Source of the DNA: Spirochaetota bacterium
GTDB lineage: Bacteria > Spirochaetota > UBA4802 > JAFGDQ01
Length of the DNA stretch: 64,000 nt
Assembly (NCBI GenBank): GCA_034190085.1
Contig: JAXHTS010000007.1
Location: 62,001-126,000 of the forward strand
Direction: 5' to 3'
In this document: in pieces, positions 53,805 to 62,575 of the stretch
Position numbering within the stretch: the stretch's first letter is position 1
Layout: each line of letters opens with the position of its first letter
Translations under genes and position numbers: made by a program
Notes under the pieces: model-generated
Database searches by the model: none
Seen by the model: the letters and a program-made list of their open reading frames with translations, nothing else
What the model was told of the DNA's origin: nothing

Positions 53805-55070
53805 TTACATTGCTGTCACATTCAAAAATGCAATTACATGATTTAGGACATTATCAATATGCACTTGCTCCTGGTTTCCCGTTTTCATGTCTTTAACAGT
53901 GCAACTATCTTCAGCCAACTCACCCTCGCCGATTATTATTGCAAGCCTGGCGTTTTCACGATCAGCTTTCTTAAACTGGGACTTAAATCCCCTAGAACCA
54001 GGATCCATATCTACTGATATGTTATGGACCCTAAACATGCCAGCAAGATCAAGAGCGCGTCTATACCCCAAGTCTCCAGAATATACTATGAAAATATCAA
54101 GAGAGTCAGCAATTACACTATTATCTTCAATGAGTAGGTTTATCCTTTCAATACCAGCGGCAAATCCAACTGCAGGTGTTGGCTTCCCTCCAAATACTTC
54201 CACAAGATTGTCGTATCTTCCCCCTGCAGCGAATGCATTCTGCCCGCCAAGTCTATCACTTACAAACTCGAAGGTCGTTTTTGTGTAGTAGTCAAGACCC
54301 CTCACAAGATATGGTTCCTCAATATAGTCTATATTATTCATATTAAGAAGTTCTTTTAACTGATTGTAATGGTTTCTGCAATTATCACATATATAAGATA
54401 ATATCTTTGGAGCGCCTAGTTTTAAGGATACACACTCCCCCTTCTTACAATCTAAAATCCTTAAAGGATTTCTATCGAACCTCTTCATACAATCATCACA
54501 GAGATTATTAACTCGATTCCTGTAGTATTCTTTTAGTTCCGTAATATAATCAACCCTACATTCAAGACATCCAATTGAATTGATGAGAAGAGAATAATCA
54601 TTAATATCCAACCTGCTGCTGATTGTATGCATCATGGAGATTATCTCATAATCATAAAAGGGATTATCGCTTCCGAAAGATTCACACCCGAATTGATTAA
54701 ATTGCCTTAGCCGTCCCTTCTGAGGTCTTTCAGCTCTAAACATTGGGCCAATGTAGAACAATTTGCTGTTTGAAAGCCTGTTGTAATTGCCGTTCCCAAC
54801 ATAGGCACGCACAACGGAAGCTGTTCCTTCGGGTCTCAGAGTAAGGCCTCTTCCACCCCTATCATTAAAGGAAAACATCTCCTTGGAAACAATATCCGTC
54901 TCATTTCCAATACCCCTCGAAAACACCTCTGTATACTCAAGTACAGGCACAATGATCTCCTTGTAATTATAAACCTTAAAGACCTCCCTTACAGTTTTAG
55001 TTATTAAATCCCATCTCAAAACAGAATCAGGAAAAACATCCTCAAATCCAGGGGGACTGGTCAGCATCAT
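53805..55070 (-). CDS. hisS: Histidyl-tRNA synthetase
   Basis: A 421-residue class II aminoacyl-tRNA synthetase. Motif 2 is TLRPEGTASVVRAY with FYIGPMFRAERPQKGRLRQFNQFGCE. The histidine-specific LVRGLDYYTKTTFEF and GGRYDNLVEVFGG (motif with the substrate Arg and Tyr) and AVGFAAGIERI (motif 3) follow. A C-terminal anticodon-binding domain ends it. Two cysteine pairs (CDDCMKRFD, CDNCRNHY) in the insert form a zinc-like site seen in some family members. The start overlaps the U32 gene end by 4 bp, so the two are coupled. Confidence 0.97.
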   Translation of the reverse strand: MMLTSPPGFEDVFPDSVLRWDLITKTVREVFKVYNYKEIIVPVLEYTEVFSRGIGNETDIVSKEMFSFNDRGGRGLTLRPEGTASVVRAYVGNGNYNRLSNSKLFYIGPMFRAERPQKGRLRQFNQFGCESFGSDNPFYDYEIISMMHTISSRLDINDYSLLINSIGCLECRVDYITELKEYYRNRVNNLCDDCMKRFDRNPLRILDCKKGECVSLKLGAPKILSYICDNCRNHYNQLKELLNMNNIDYIEEPYLVRGLDYYTKTTFEFVSDRLGGQNAFAAGGRYDNLVEVFGGKPTPAVGFAAGIERINLLIEDNSVIADSLDIFIVYSGDLGYRRALDLAGMFRVHNISVDMDPGSRGFKSQFKKADRENARLAIIIGEGELAEDSCTVKDMKTGNQEQVHIDNVLNHVIAFLNVTAM

Positions 55071-56302
55071 CTTCTCCTTCTAAATACAGCATCATTATTG
55101 ATCCCTTTATCAAATTTAATAAGGCATTCTCTTCCAGGCTGTGCCATCTCAACACTCTCTTCATCCTCAATAATCTCTCTTATATGAAATTTATCATCCT
55201 GAACAGTATCACCTTGGATTGGGAATATCGCCTCTATCTCCTCACCCTGATATATAGGATTAAAGGTTTTGACAAAAGCCTCGGTTTTATCCTTACCCTG
55301 TCTCAAGTAATATCCCAAGAATAAGGCCTTTCTGATATATGGGACTTTGCTAAACTCCAAATCATCAAATTCATTAAAAAGGTTATCAGTATAGGGTCTA
55401 TGACTAACTAAATCGAGTTCGCTCAACCAGAAAGGCATATGATTTCCATTTATACACCCTTCTGTTAAAACTCTAACAGCATGGCTATAGATTCTGGTTG
55501 TATTTGCTGTGTAATATAGGGATTTCATACGACCCTCAATTTTAAAGGCGTTCACCCCAGCAGAGATATAATCAGAAAGCCTTTCAATCAGACATAGATC
55601 TTTTGATGATAATATTTCAGTGCCCGATGCATACTCTATTATATCCATATGATTACCATTACGCTTCTCCTCAACTAACGCATAATTCCACCTGCATGGA
55701 TGGGAACAGTTTCCCTGGTTTGCATCTCTGCCTGAGAGATATCTGCTAAGGAGACACCTGCCAGAATAGGATATGCATAGCGCGCCATGAACGAATATCT
55801 CGATCTCCGCATCAGTATGTTCCCTAATGCTCTTTATCTCATCAAGCGTAGTCTCCCTTGCAAGAATGATCCTATTTATCCCCAGGCTATTCCAAAATTT
55901 GATAGATAAATGGTTAAGTATCGAGAACTGGGTTGATAAATGAATATTTGAATCAATTCCCTTCTCTTTCAGTAAAACAAACATACCTGGGTCAGAGACA
56001 ACAAAGGCATCAAATTTGAAATCCTTTATCTCCTCAATGTATCCCTCTGCCTCTCTTATCTCACCTTCATGTAGAAACGAATTCAAGAGGAATATGGTTC
56101 TTGCTCTGTGTGTTTTGCAAAAGGTTAACGCCTCTTCTATCTCTTGCAATGATAGATTGCCTGTATTATTACGAAGATTAAATCTTTTCCCGCCAAAATA
56201 TACTGCATCAGCGCCAAACCTTACCGCAATCTTTAATTTTTCAAGGTTGCCCGCTGGTGAAACAATCTCAATATTATTTCCATTGTCTATCGATATGGTC
56301 AT
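55067..56302 (-). CDS. Peptidase U32 family protein (YhbU/TrhP/RlhA-like)
   Basis: A 411-residue protein of the U32 family. The signature EIFVHGALCISYSGRCLLS contains the Cys, Gly and Ser residues of the group, and NCSHPCRWNYALVE is a second Cys pair of the same site. The N-terminal TIM-like part begins VSPAGNLEKLKIAV. Several members act in tRNA or rRNA hydroxylation rather than as proteases, with prephenate as cofactor source, so an RNA-modifying role is favoured here. It overlaps hisS by 4 bp, which fits a translation-related job. The exact reaction is not read from sequence. Confidence 0.88.
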   Translation of the reverse strand: MTISIDNGNNIEIVSPAGNLEKLKIAVRFGADAVYFGGKRFNLRNNTGNLSLQEIEEALTFCKTHRARTIFLLNSFLHEGEIREAEGYIEEIKDFKFDAFVVSDPGMFVLLKEKGIDSNIHLSTQFSILNHLSIKFWNSLGINRIILARETTLDEIKSIREHTDAEIEIFVHGALCISYSGRCLLSRYLSGRDANQGNCSHPCRWNYALVEEKRNGNHMDIIEYASGTEILSSKDLCLIERLSDYISAGVNAFKIEGRMKSLYYTANTTRIYSHAVRVLTEGCINGNHMPFWLSELDLVSHRPYTDNLFNEFDDLEFSKVPYIRKALFLGYYLRQGKDKTEAFVKTFNPIYQGEEIEAIFPIQGDTVQDDKFHIREIIEDEESVEMAQPGRECLIKFDKGINNDAVFRRRR

Positions 56303-56490
56303 TTCCGATTTTGTTCATTTATTATGCCATTATTGTTTGGGGAATTACATTCTGCACAATGTTTTACGAAAAGGGTGAATACACCATTATGAATATAAAG
56401 TTGCAGAATATCGTCCCATGTAGCCGATGTAAGCGATCAGGAATTAGTTAGGTTATTACAATTAATACACATATCAAAATTAATTTCAAC

Positions 56491-58305
56491 TCATAACTCA
56501 TTATAAACCTGAATAAACTTGCCAACCAGATCCTTAAAATAAGTTACCGCGTCAATTATCGGTTGCTCACTTCGCATATCAACACCAGCAACGAGCAACT
56601 CATCAATAGGAAACGCGCTGCTTCCCATAGATAAAAACTTAAGATATGCATCCCTTGCCAGCTCTCCACCCTGTTGGACTCTTTTGGCCAGTGCAATACT
56701 AGCTGATATACCTGTCGCGTATTGATAGACATAAAAGGAAGAATAAAAATGTGGTATTCTCAAACACTCTAATACAATTGACTCATCTATTTCTACTGTA
56801 TCTCCAAAATATATCTCAAGCAATTCCTTATAGGTTGATGTTAGGATGTCAAGTGTGAGTGCTTTATTCTCTTCCACCATATTATGTGTAATATTTTCGA
56901 AATGAGCAAACATGGTTTGCCTGAAAAGGGTACCTCGTATATTATCTATCTCACGATTGAGAATATATGCCCTCATCCTATTGTCGTCCTTATAGCGACT
57001 TAAGAGATAATTGCTTAGAAGCACTTCATTGAAGGTGGATGCTACTTCTGCAACAAATATTGAATAGCTATGATATACATAGGGCTGAGTTTTTGCAGAA
57101 TAATAGGAATGCATGGAATGACCAGCCTCATGAATTAATGTATATATGCTATTAATATTATCATCATGATAGTTCAATAGTATATATGGGGGAGAATCGT
57201 AACATCCCGAGGAATAAGCCCCGCTTCTCTTTCCACGATTCTCATATCTATCAACCCATCCCCCCAAAAGCCCCTCTCTCATTATTCTTACATACTCATC
57301 ACCCAATGGTGCTAAAGCATTTGCACAAAGGTCTACAGCTTCCTCAAAAGGCATCCCAAATTTGATGTCATCAACTATTGGGGCATAGATGTCACAAAAG
57401 CGCTGAACCTTTAAACCTAAAACCTTCTTCCTGAAATCTAAATATTCAAATAGGGGTGAGAGGTTCCCTTTAACTACATCAACCAGATTATCATAAACCT
57501 CTTCAGGGATATTATCTGGGAATATTGAAGCGCTCTTACTGCTATTAAATTTTCTGATTCTCGCATATATGCTATCCTTCTTGATTGAAGAGGATAATGA
57601 AGCTGCAATACTATGCTTATGATCCTTGTAAGCCCCATAGTACTGGGAAAAGGCTTTCTCTCTCACCTTGCTATTTCTGCTCATCAAAAAATGTACAAAA
57701 TTTCCATGGCTCAATTCTATTTCATTCCCATCTTCATCCTCAAGCATACCAAACTTCAGGTCAGCATTATCGAGTTGAGTAAAAAAAAGTGACGGCGCAT
57801 AGGCGATCTCCCTGGACATCGCCAAAACCTCTTCAACCCCCTCTGAAAGCGTATGTTCTCTAAATCTAAGTATCTTCTCAAGGTGAAAAGAATATTTCTT
57901 AATCCTCTCATCCTTGATATAACCATTCATATCATCTTCAGGAATGGCCTGTATTTCAGGCGTCATAAAACTTGAAAGCTCCGAGATTCTTGCATGAAGG
58001 GCTATAGCTCTCTGTTGAAATCCAAAATACTCCTGATTTGTTTTATCCTCATCACTCTTTAGATGAGCATATGTAAAAAGCCTATCCATCCTTCTCGATA
58101 TCTCTAAATCAAACTCAATCGCCTTACTGAATAGATCAACCGACTCACCTAAATATCCTTTGAAGGAAGCGTATCCCTTTATTCCTTCTTCCAATTCTCC
58201 ATAAAGGGACTCCCACCCCTCATCGCTATTAAAAAGGTGTGAAAGATTCCATTTGTGTTTATCAAGGATTTCATCCCTCTGGGGAATATGTTTATTAATA
58301 CTCAT
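56491..58305 (-). CDS. pepF: Oligoendopeptidase F
   Basis: A 604-residue M3-family zinc peptidase, cytoplasmic, that cuts short peptides. The zinc motif HEAGH lies in LIHEAGHSMHSYYS, with the third ligand Glu further on (FVAEVASTFNEV). PHFYSSFYVYQYATGISASIALAKRV is the conserved C-terminal block with the Tyr residues that stabilise the transition state. Length matches the PepF subfamily. The ATG at 58305 is the only likely start. It is transcribed alone, with a second nitroreductase gene starting 108 bp upstream on the same strand. Confidence 0.96.
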   Translation of the reverse strand: MSINKHIPQRDEILDKHKWNLSHLFNSDEGWESLYGELEEGIKGYASFKGYLGESVDLFSKAIEFDLEISRRMDRLFTYAHLKSDEDKTNQEYFGFQQRAIALHARISELSSFMTPEIQAIPEDDMNGYIKDERIKKYSFHLEKILRFREHTLSEGVEEVLAMSREIAYAPSLFFTQLDNADLKFGMLEDEDGNEIELSHGNFVHFLMSRNSKVREKAFSQYYGAYKDHKHSIAASLSSSIKKDSIYARIRKFNSSKSASIFPDNIPEEVYDNLVDVVKGNLSPLFEYLDFRKKVLGLKVQRFCDIYAPIVDDIKFGMPFEEAVDLCANALAPLGDEYVRIMREGLLGGWVDRYENRGKRSGAYSSGCYDSPPYILLNYHDDNINSIYTLIHEAGHSMHSYYSAKTQPYVYHSYSIFVAEVASTFNEVLLSNYLLSRYKDDNRMRAYILNREIDNIRGTLFRQTMFAHFENITHNMVEENKALTLDILTSTYKELLEIYFGDTVEIDESIVLECLRIPHFYSSFYVYQYATGISASIALAKRVQQGGELARDAYLKFLSMGSSAFPIDELLVAGVDMRSEQPIIDAVTYFKDLVGKFIQVYNEL

Positions 58306-58412
58306 AGGAGTGTCAACCCCTCCTTAGCAGATGTATTACTTTAACATAAATATTTCAACATGATTAGATAGCTTACCCTTATGTAAATAGAGTAATCCAA
58401 GAAGGTCTATTT

Positions 58413-58967
58413 CTACAGTGATTGTCCGAATCTATTAGAATGAGTAAATTCATTAAGCTCCTTACGAGGAGGTCCCTCCTTCACCTCTGTTGCTGGTTTA
58501 CCTATTGGCACAACAACAACAACCTCATAATCCTCAGGAAGTTCAATTAACTTCCTGCAGGCATCATGATCCAAGAGTCCAACAACCACGCTTCCCAGAC
58601 CTAACTCATGAGCCTTTAAACTAATATTCTGAACCGCCATACCTAGATCAAACATGAACCATTCGGAAAATTTAGTCCTTTTAATTCCTTGTTTATATCC
58701 TGCAACCCCCCTTTTAGCACAAGCGATGATCAAGACCGATGCAGCATTCGAGCATTTGGTAGCTGGATTCTTCTCTGAATATGTGGCTGTCACCTCTTTA
58801 ATAAGATTCTTTTCTCTGATTATAACAAACTCCCAGGTTTGTGTATTCGCCCATGATGGAGCCCATCTTGCTGCCTCGATTATCTCTCTTATCTCTTCAT
58901 TACTAACATAATAATCAGTGAAATTTCTAATGCTTCTCCTCTTTAGAATTGCTTCCTGTAACAGCAT
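58413..58967 (-). CDS. Nitroreductase family FMN oxidoreductase, short form
   Basis: A protein of about 184 residues. It begins MLLQEAILKRRSIRNFTDYYV and continues with RWAPSWANTQTWEFVI, the family's flavin-binding region. SLKAHELGLGSVVVGLLDHDACRKLIELP and VVPIGKPA are the later blocks. The start is the ATG at 58967, with GGAGG 5 nt upstream. The apparent upstream start (TTG) lies inside that ribosome-binding site. Compared with the 221-residue paralogue at 7510 it lacks a lid insertion, so the substrate may differ. Its substrate is unknown. Confidence 0.9.
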   Translation of the reverse strand: MLLQEAILKRRSIRNFTDYYVSNEEIREIIEAARWAPSWANTQTWEFVIIREKNLIKEVTATYSEKNPATKCSNAASVLIIACAKRGVAGYKQGIKRTKFSEWFMFDLGMAVQNISLKAHELGLGSVVVGLLDHDACRKLIELPEDYEVVVVVPIGKPATEVKEGPPRKELNEFTHSNRFGQSL

Positions 58968-59216
58968 ATTAACCTCCAAATAGTATAAGGATAGGTAATC
59001 TATGTGAAATGATGATTTCTTCCCAGCATTGTAGAGTTGAAAAGACCTTCGAGTTTAATGGCCATCCTCAAGTTATGTCGAATAATTGAACTCATTTTAT
59101 TTTAGATATCTTTAGCTGAATGAATTGTATGAGTTGAATTTCGAAAAAAAGATTCATACAAGTATTGTAATAAAACATATTAATAGACAACTAATTTTCG
59201 AACCTCCATAGGAATT

Positions 59217-59645
59217 TTAGTCATTATCAATATCAAATATATTCTTCAAGTCTTCATCATCAACTGCTTCCTTGTTTTGCATCAATAGGTAATTATCATC
59301 TTTTTGTATTAACTGTCTCTTCAGATAAGGGTATTCTTTATTGAAAATCTTAACAAATCGCTCTATCTCATCTTCAGGATTTAGAAATTGTACTGCTACC
59401 TCTTTCCCATCTATTCTCAATACCTTGCCAGTCATAATAATCCTTCTTGATCTAAAGGGGAATTTTATTTGAATAACGTCATTCTGATTTATTGTCGAGT
59501 TTCTTAAAAAACAGACTCCACCCGCGCTGAGATTAATAATCTCTACTTTAAATACAACATCACTCTCATTTGTTTTATATTCAACAAAAAGGGCAGTAGT
59601 TTTTAATCTATCAAAGTTTCTTCTTTCCATTGCTCTATCAATCAT
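59217..59645 (-). CDS. PilZ domain protein
   Basis: A 142-residue protein. The PilZ domain has the ligand motifs RNFDRLK (R-x-x-x-R form) and NLSAGGVCF (D/N-x-S-x-x-G form), so c-di-GMP binding is likely. The C-terminal 40 residues (NKEYPYLKRQLIQ and the acidic end) are extra. It is the last gene of a tight set: its ATG is 3 bp after the GNAT gene's stop. The role could be motility or envelope control; nothing more is visible. Confidence 0.87.
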   Translation of the reverse strand: MIDRAMERRNFDRLKTTALFVEYKTNESDVVFKVEIINLSAGGVCFLRNSTINQNDVIQIKFPFRSRRIIMTGKVLRIDGKEVAVQFLNPEDEIERFVKIFNKEYPYLKRQLIQKDDNYLLMQNKEAVDDEDLKNIFDIDND

Positions 59646-59647
59646 TG

Positions 59648-60157
59648 TCAGATAGGAGCTGTTTTATGATCAGAGAAGACAAGGGCTATCTCACCGCAAT
59701 TGTCCTTGTTTTTACAAGTTCGACAGTCTTTCCAAATCTTCTCTGGAAGAGTCTCTTTGGGAATCTCGATAAAACCGAATTTCCTAAAAAAATCCGGTGA
59801 ATAGGTTAGTGTAAATATCTTCGCTGTTAAGTATTTGTTTAATAACTCTCTGACTAAATATAATAATAAAGTTGAGCCGATCTCCCTACCACACAATTCC
59901 CTTTTAACTGCTAAAGATCTCACCTCCTTTAACTCTTTGCCATAGTCATAATAAGAGATAACACCTGCGACTTCGTTCAAATGATGGGAATCAATTATCT
60001 CAGCCAATAAAAAGTGTTTTATATGTTTACGAATATTGCTCCTGGTTCTTGCAAGGATTATGTCCTCATCAGAGTATGACTTTATTATTTGGTAAATATA
60101 TTCAACATCCACCAAGGTAGCTCTTCTAACACTAATACCTATGTCATTTGACTTCAT
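59648..60157 (-). CDS. GNAT N-acetyltransferase, short N-acetylglutamate-synthase-like
   Basis: A 169-residue acetyltransferase. EVRSLAVKRELCGREIGSTLL is the acetyl-CoA-binding segment (V-x-x-x-x-x-G-x-G/S form), and FFRKFGFIEIPKETLPEKIWKDC is the wording of short NAGS enzymes. A C-terminal CRTCKNKDNCGEIALVF cluster of three Cys also matches that group. If correct, it acetylates glutamate, the step that feeds ArgC (encoded at 18523). A general GNAT is the alternative. The gene lies 1 bp from the SPOR gene and 2 bp from the PilZ gene, so all three form an operon. Confidence 0.75.
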   Translation of the reverse strand: MKSNDIGISVRRATLVDVEYIYQIIKSYSDEDIILARTRSNIRKHIKHFLLAEIIDSHHLNEVAGVISYYDYGKELKEVRSLAVKRELCGREIGSTLLLYLVRELLNKYLTAKIFTLTYSPDFFRKFGFIEIPKETLPEKIWKDCRTCKNKDNCGEIALVFSDHKTAPI

Positions 60158-60158
60158 T

Positions 60159-60752
60159 TCATCTTTTGAAAATGGATGCTTTATTGTAGAGGTCTTTGCT
60201 ATAATTTAGTTCAATCTTCTTTAGAGATATTTCCGCTTCTTCCTTATTTCGATATGGTCCAACATACACCCTATAATATCCCTTATTTTTCGATAAAATT
60301 ACAGTATGTCCCTGATTACTCAAAGAGGAAGCGATTTCATGAGAACTTGTCCTATTATAATTTTCCCCTACCCTTATTACAAAGGGAAATTTTTCTCTTG
60401 GGAAAAGTTTCTTTGAGAAGGTAGAATCACCTGTATTAACTGAAACATCCTTTATTAGATGTGTAACCTTTTCACCAATGCTGGTTACTCTCTTTTTTGT
60501 ATCTTCATCAACAATCTCCTTTTTTGATCCAGAAGCGAATTTTATCCCCATAACCAATCCAACAGTATAAGAGGCGATACAGAGGGCAATAATGATAAAT
60601 ATCATCCCCCTTGCCCTTCTTCTGCTCTTTTCCTCGTCTTTATAATTTCTGGGAGGATATGTTTTTATAAATTCTGGATCAACTGAATAGAATTGATGGT
60701 GATGAGGAGGTGTTTTTTTTATCCTGTCAGTATAATGGTCCATATTCTGCAT
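60159..60752 (-). CDS. Single-pass membrane protein with C-terminal SPOR domain
   Basis: A 197-residue protein. About 48 cytoplasmic residues rich in basic and His residues precede a membrane helix (MIFIIIALCIASYTVGLVMGI), with the rest in the periplasm. The C-terminal 75 residues are a SPOR domain (FPFVIRVGENYNRTSSHEIASSLSNQG and YYRVYVGPYRNKEEAEISLKKI), which binds denuded peptidoglycan at the division site. It is the first gene of an operon with GNAT and PilZ genes. The family suggests a cell-division or envelope role; regulation is unknown. Confidence 0.85.
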   Translation of the reverse strand: MQNMDHYTDRIKKTPPHHHQFYSVDPEFIKTYPPRNYKDEEKSRRRARGMIFIIIALCIASYTVGLVMGIKFASGSKKEIVDEDTKKRVTSIGEKVTHLIKDVSVNTGDSTFSKKLFPREKFPFVIRVGENYNRTSSHEIASSLSNQGHTVILSKNKGYYRVYVGPYRNKEEAEISLKKIELNYSKDLYNKASIFKR

Positions 60753-60818
60753 AATAAGCCTTACCTTTTATTCGCAGTATTATACTTCCGTGAATTATTT
60801 TGCCGCAAATATTTATCA

Positions 60819-60854
60819 ATATCAATATATTACATCCATGTAATTAATTGATAT
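60819..60854. promoter_or_regulatory. Nested palindrome between the pseudouridine synthase and SPOR genes
   Basis: ATATCAAT-AT-ATTACAT-CC-ATGTAAT-TA-ATTGATAT: two perfect arms (8 and 7 bp) with one 2-by-2 mismatch. It lies about 67 bp upstream of the SPOR gene and downstream of the pseudouridine synthase gene. It may be an operator or a 3' hairpin. No T-run follows on the minus strand. Confidence 0.4.
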
Positions 60855-60945
60855 TACGCTGCATTAAGAAGTATATAGATAAAAAACAATATACATCCTA
60901 GCTTTTATTTTCGGCATTCAATTGAAAGATTTAAAGGTAAAAAAC

Positions 60946-61668
60946 TTATTCGTGAATCTGTACAATTTCCTTTAAGGCTTTAATCTCTCTATCAGTTAAA
61001 ATCCTATATTGTCCCGAACCTATTCCAGATAGTCCAAGAGGTCCAAAGGCGATTCTTTTCAAACCCTCTACCCTATATCCAAATCCCTGAAAGGTCATTC
61101 TTATCTGCCTTTTTCTACCCTCCATCATCCCCATCCTTATTGTTTGTCTTGAAATATCAAGGGTATCAATCTGAGAGGGATAAGTCTTTCTGTTATATAA
61201 ATATATCCCCTTCTCAATCTTATATTCATGTGATTTTTTTAGAGGTTTATCCAATTTTACTATATATACCTTAGTAACGTGATATTTTGGGTGGGATAAC
61301 TTATATGCCATATCGCCGTCATTGGTAAATAGAAGCAAACCCTCTGTATCCTTATCCAACCTTCCAACGGGAAAGATCCTCTCCTTTTTATATATAGCTG
61401 GAATCATATCCATAACGATCGGTCGTCCCCTGGAGTCGCTCATTGCTGTGATGTAACCCCTAGGCTTATTTAGGATAAGATAATGAAGCTTCTTAATAAG
61501 ATTAAGCCTTCCCCTATCTAATTCCACAATATCATTAACTGTATCAACTGTGAATGAGAGATCTTCAACAATGGCGCCATTCACCCTTATTCTTTTCGTC
61601 AGGATATAGTCTTCAACCTTTCGCCTAGAACCTAATCCACATAGAGAGAGATATCTATTTATTCTCAC
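60946..61668 (-). CDS. RsuA/RluB/RluE family pseudouridine synthase
   Basis: An enzyme of about 240 residues. An N-terminal S4 RNA-binding domain (RINRYLSLCGLGSRRKVEDYI) precedes the catalytic domain. The active-site motif is GRLDKDTEGLLLFTNDG, whose Asp is catalytic. GRKRQIRMTFQGFGYRVEGLKR is the later family block. I place the start at the GTG at 61668: the apparent upstream ATG (61698) would add a Gly-rich string that is really a GGGGGAGGAGG ribosome-binding site. The SH3 lipoprotein gene ends 10 bp before that upstream ATG on the same strand. It isomerises uridine in rRNA; exact position unknown. Confidence 0.92.
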   Translation of the reverse strand: MRINRYLSLCGLGSRRKVEDYILTKRIRVNGAIVEDLSFTVDTVNDIVELDRGRLNLIKKLHYLILNKPRGYITAMSDSRGRPIVMDMIPAIYKKERIFPVGRLDKDTEGLLLFTNDGDMAYKLSHPKYHVTKVYIVKLDKPLKKSHEYKIEKGIYLYNRKTYPSQIDTLDISRQTIRMGMMEGRKRQIRMTFQGFGYRVEGLKRIAFGPLGLSGIGSGQYRILTDREIKALKEIVQIHE

Positions 61669-61707
61669 CACACCTCCTCCCCCAATAACATTATTCATAG
61701 GGCAAGG

Positions 61708-62406
61708 TCATCTTCTAGAAATCCTCCTAAATTTCAGCTCACCCCTTCTCAGAATCTTTTTCAAATAGTATTCCTTACCCCTTTGTAAATAATTAAGATT
61801 ATACCCAAAGGATGTCCCATTTAAAAAAATGATCTCGTTATCTTTAAAGCTAAAATTATAATCTCCGGCAATCTTCTCATCACCCTTACGATATGATATA
61901 TATTCCCCATTTCTATATATCTCCAAACAGTGTTCAGTAAAATCACCCTGACTGTTTATACTCCACCATGTTCCCGCTAATTCGGACTTTAATTTCTTTG
62001 ATTCCTTCTCCCAAAAGCTTAATAAAAACTCATCTATGATCTTATCGCTATTACCCGAAAAAATCCTAATGTTCTTTCCATATGTCCAACCTACAATTCC
62101 ATTAAATAATCTTACCTTATACCAATAATCTTCACTCTTCCCAATCCAACTCTTCTCCTTCGAGGCCTCAACAATTTCGACAATGTCTCCAAGATTTAGT
62201 TGATCGATCAGAGAAGAGTATATAAAGGGATCTACCCTTAATGCGCTCTTATCGATGAGTATTAGCCCCTTTTTTTGTGAAACAGGAGTAGGACTCGTAT
62301 TCCTTTCAGTATTATAGTTGCATGATATTGATATCATAAATAGATAGAGCACCATGCATTGTGTTAAAAAAGAAGTGAATATTAATTTATGTTTTACATT
62401 ATACAT
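61708..62406 (-). CDS. SH3-domain lipoprotein
   Basis: A 232-residue exported protein. The hydrophobic start ends in the lipobox-like ISISC, with a short Asn/Thr-rich linker. Residues about 50-115 are a bacterial SH3 domain (LRVDPFIYSSLIDQLNLGDIVEIVE and WYKVRLFNGIVGWTYG), which usually binds peptidoglycan or protein. The last 100 residues have repeated beta strands with no recognised motif (GTWWSINSQGDFTEHCLEIYRNG). It lies just before the pseudouridine synthase gene, whose own ribosome-binding site is very strong, so their link is weak. A spirochaete-type lipoprotein is likely. Confidence 0.75.
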   Translation of the reverse strand: MYNVKHKLIFTSFLTQCMVLYLFMISISCNYNTERNTSPTPVSQKKGLILIDKSALRVDPFIYSSLIDQLNLGDIVEIVEASKEKSWIGKSEDYWYKVRLFNGIVGWTYGKNIRIFSGNSDKIIDEFLLSFWEKESKKLKSELAGTWWSINSQGDFTEHCLEIYRNGEYISYRKGDEKIAGDYNFSFKDNEIIFLNGTSFGYNLNYLQRGKEYYLKKILRRGELKFRRISRR

Positions 62407-62575
62407 TTTGAACCATTATAAATATCAATATTTTTATGAGTCGTGGTAATATCCTCCGCTATGTCGATGTATATCCCAACTAACCGACTTCATTTTGTAT
62501 TCATCATATTTCGTGATCCTTCTTTCATATATGTTTTATCCATCCGGTAATTAGTATTATGAAAAAATCGATACT

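Noticed and set aside
61669-61698. Longer N-terminus for the RsuA/RluB-type protein starting at ATG 61698
   Set aside because: The added Gly-rich residues are encoded by a GGGGGAGGAGG ribosome-binding site, and the S4 domain starts right after the GTG at 61668.
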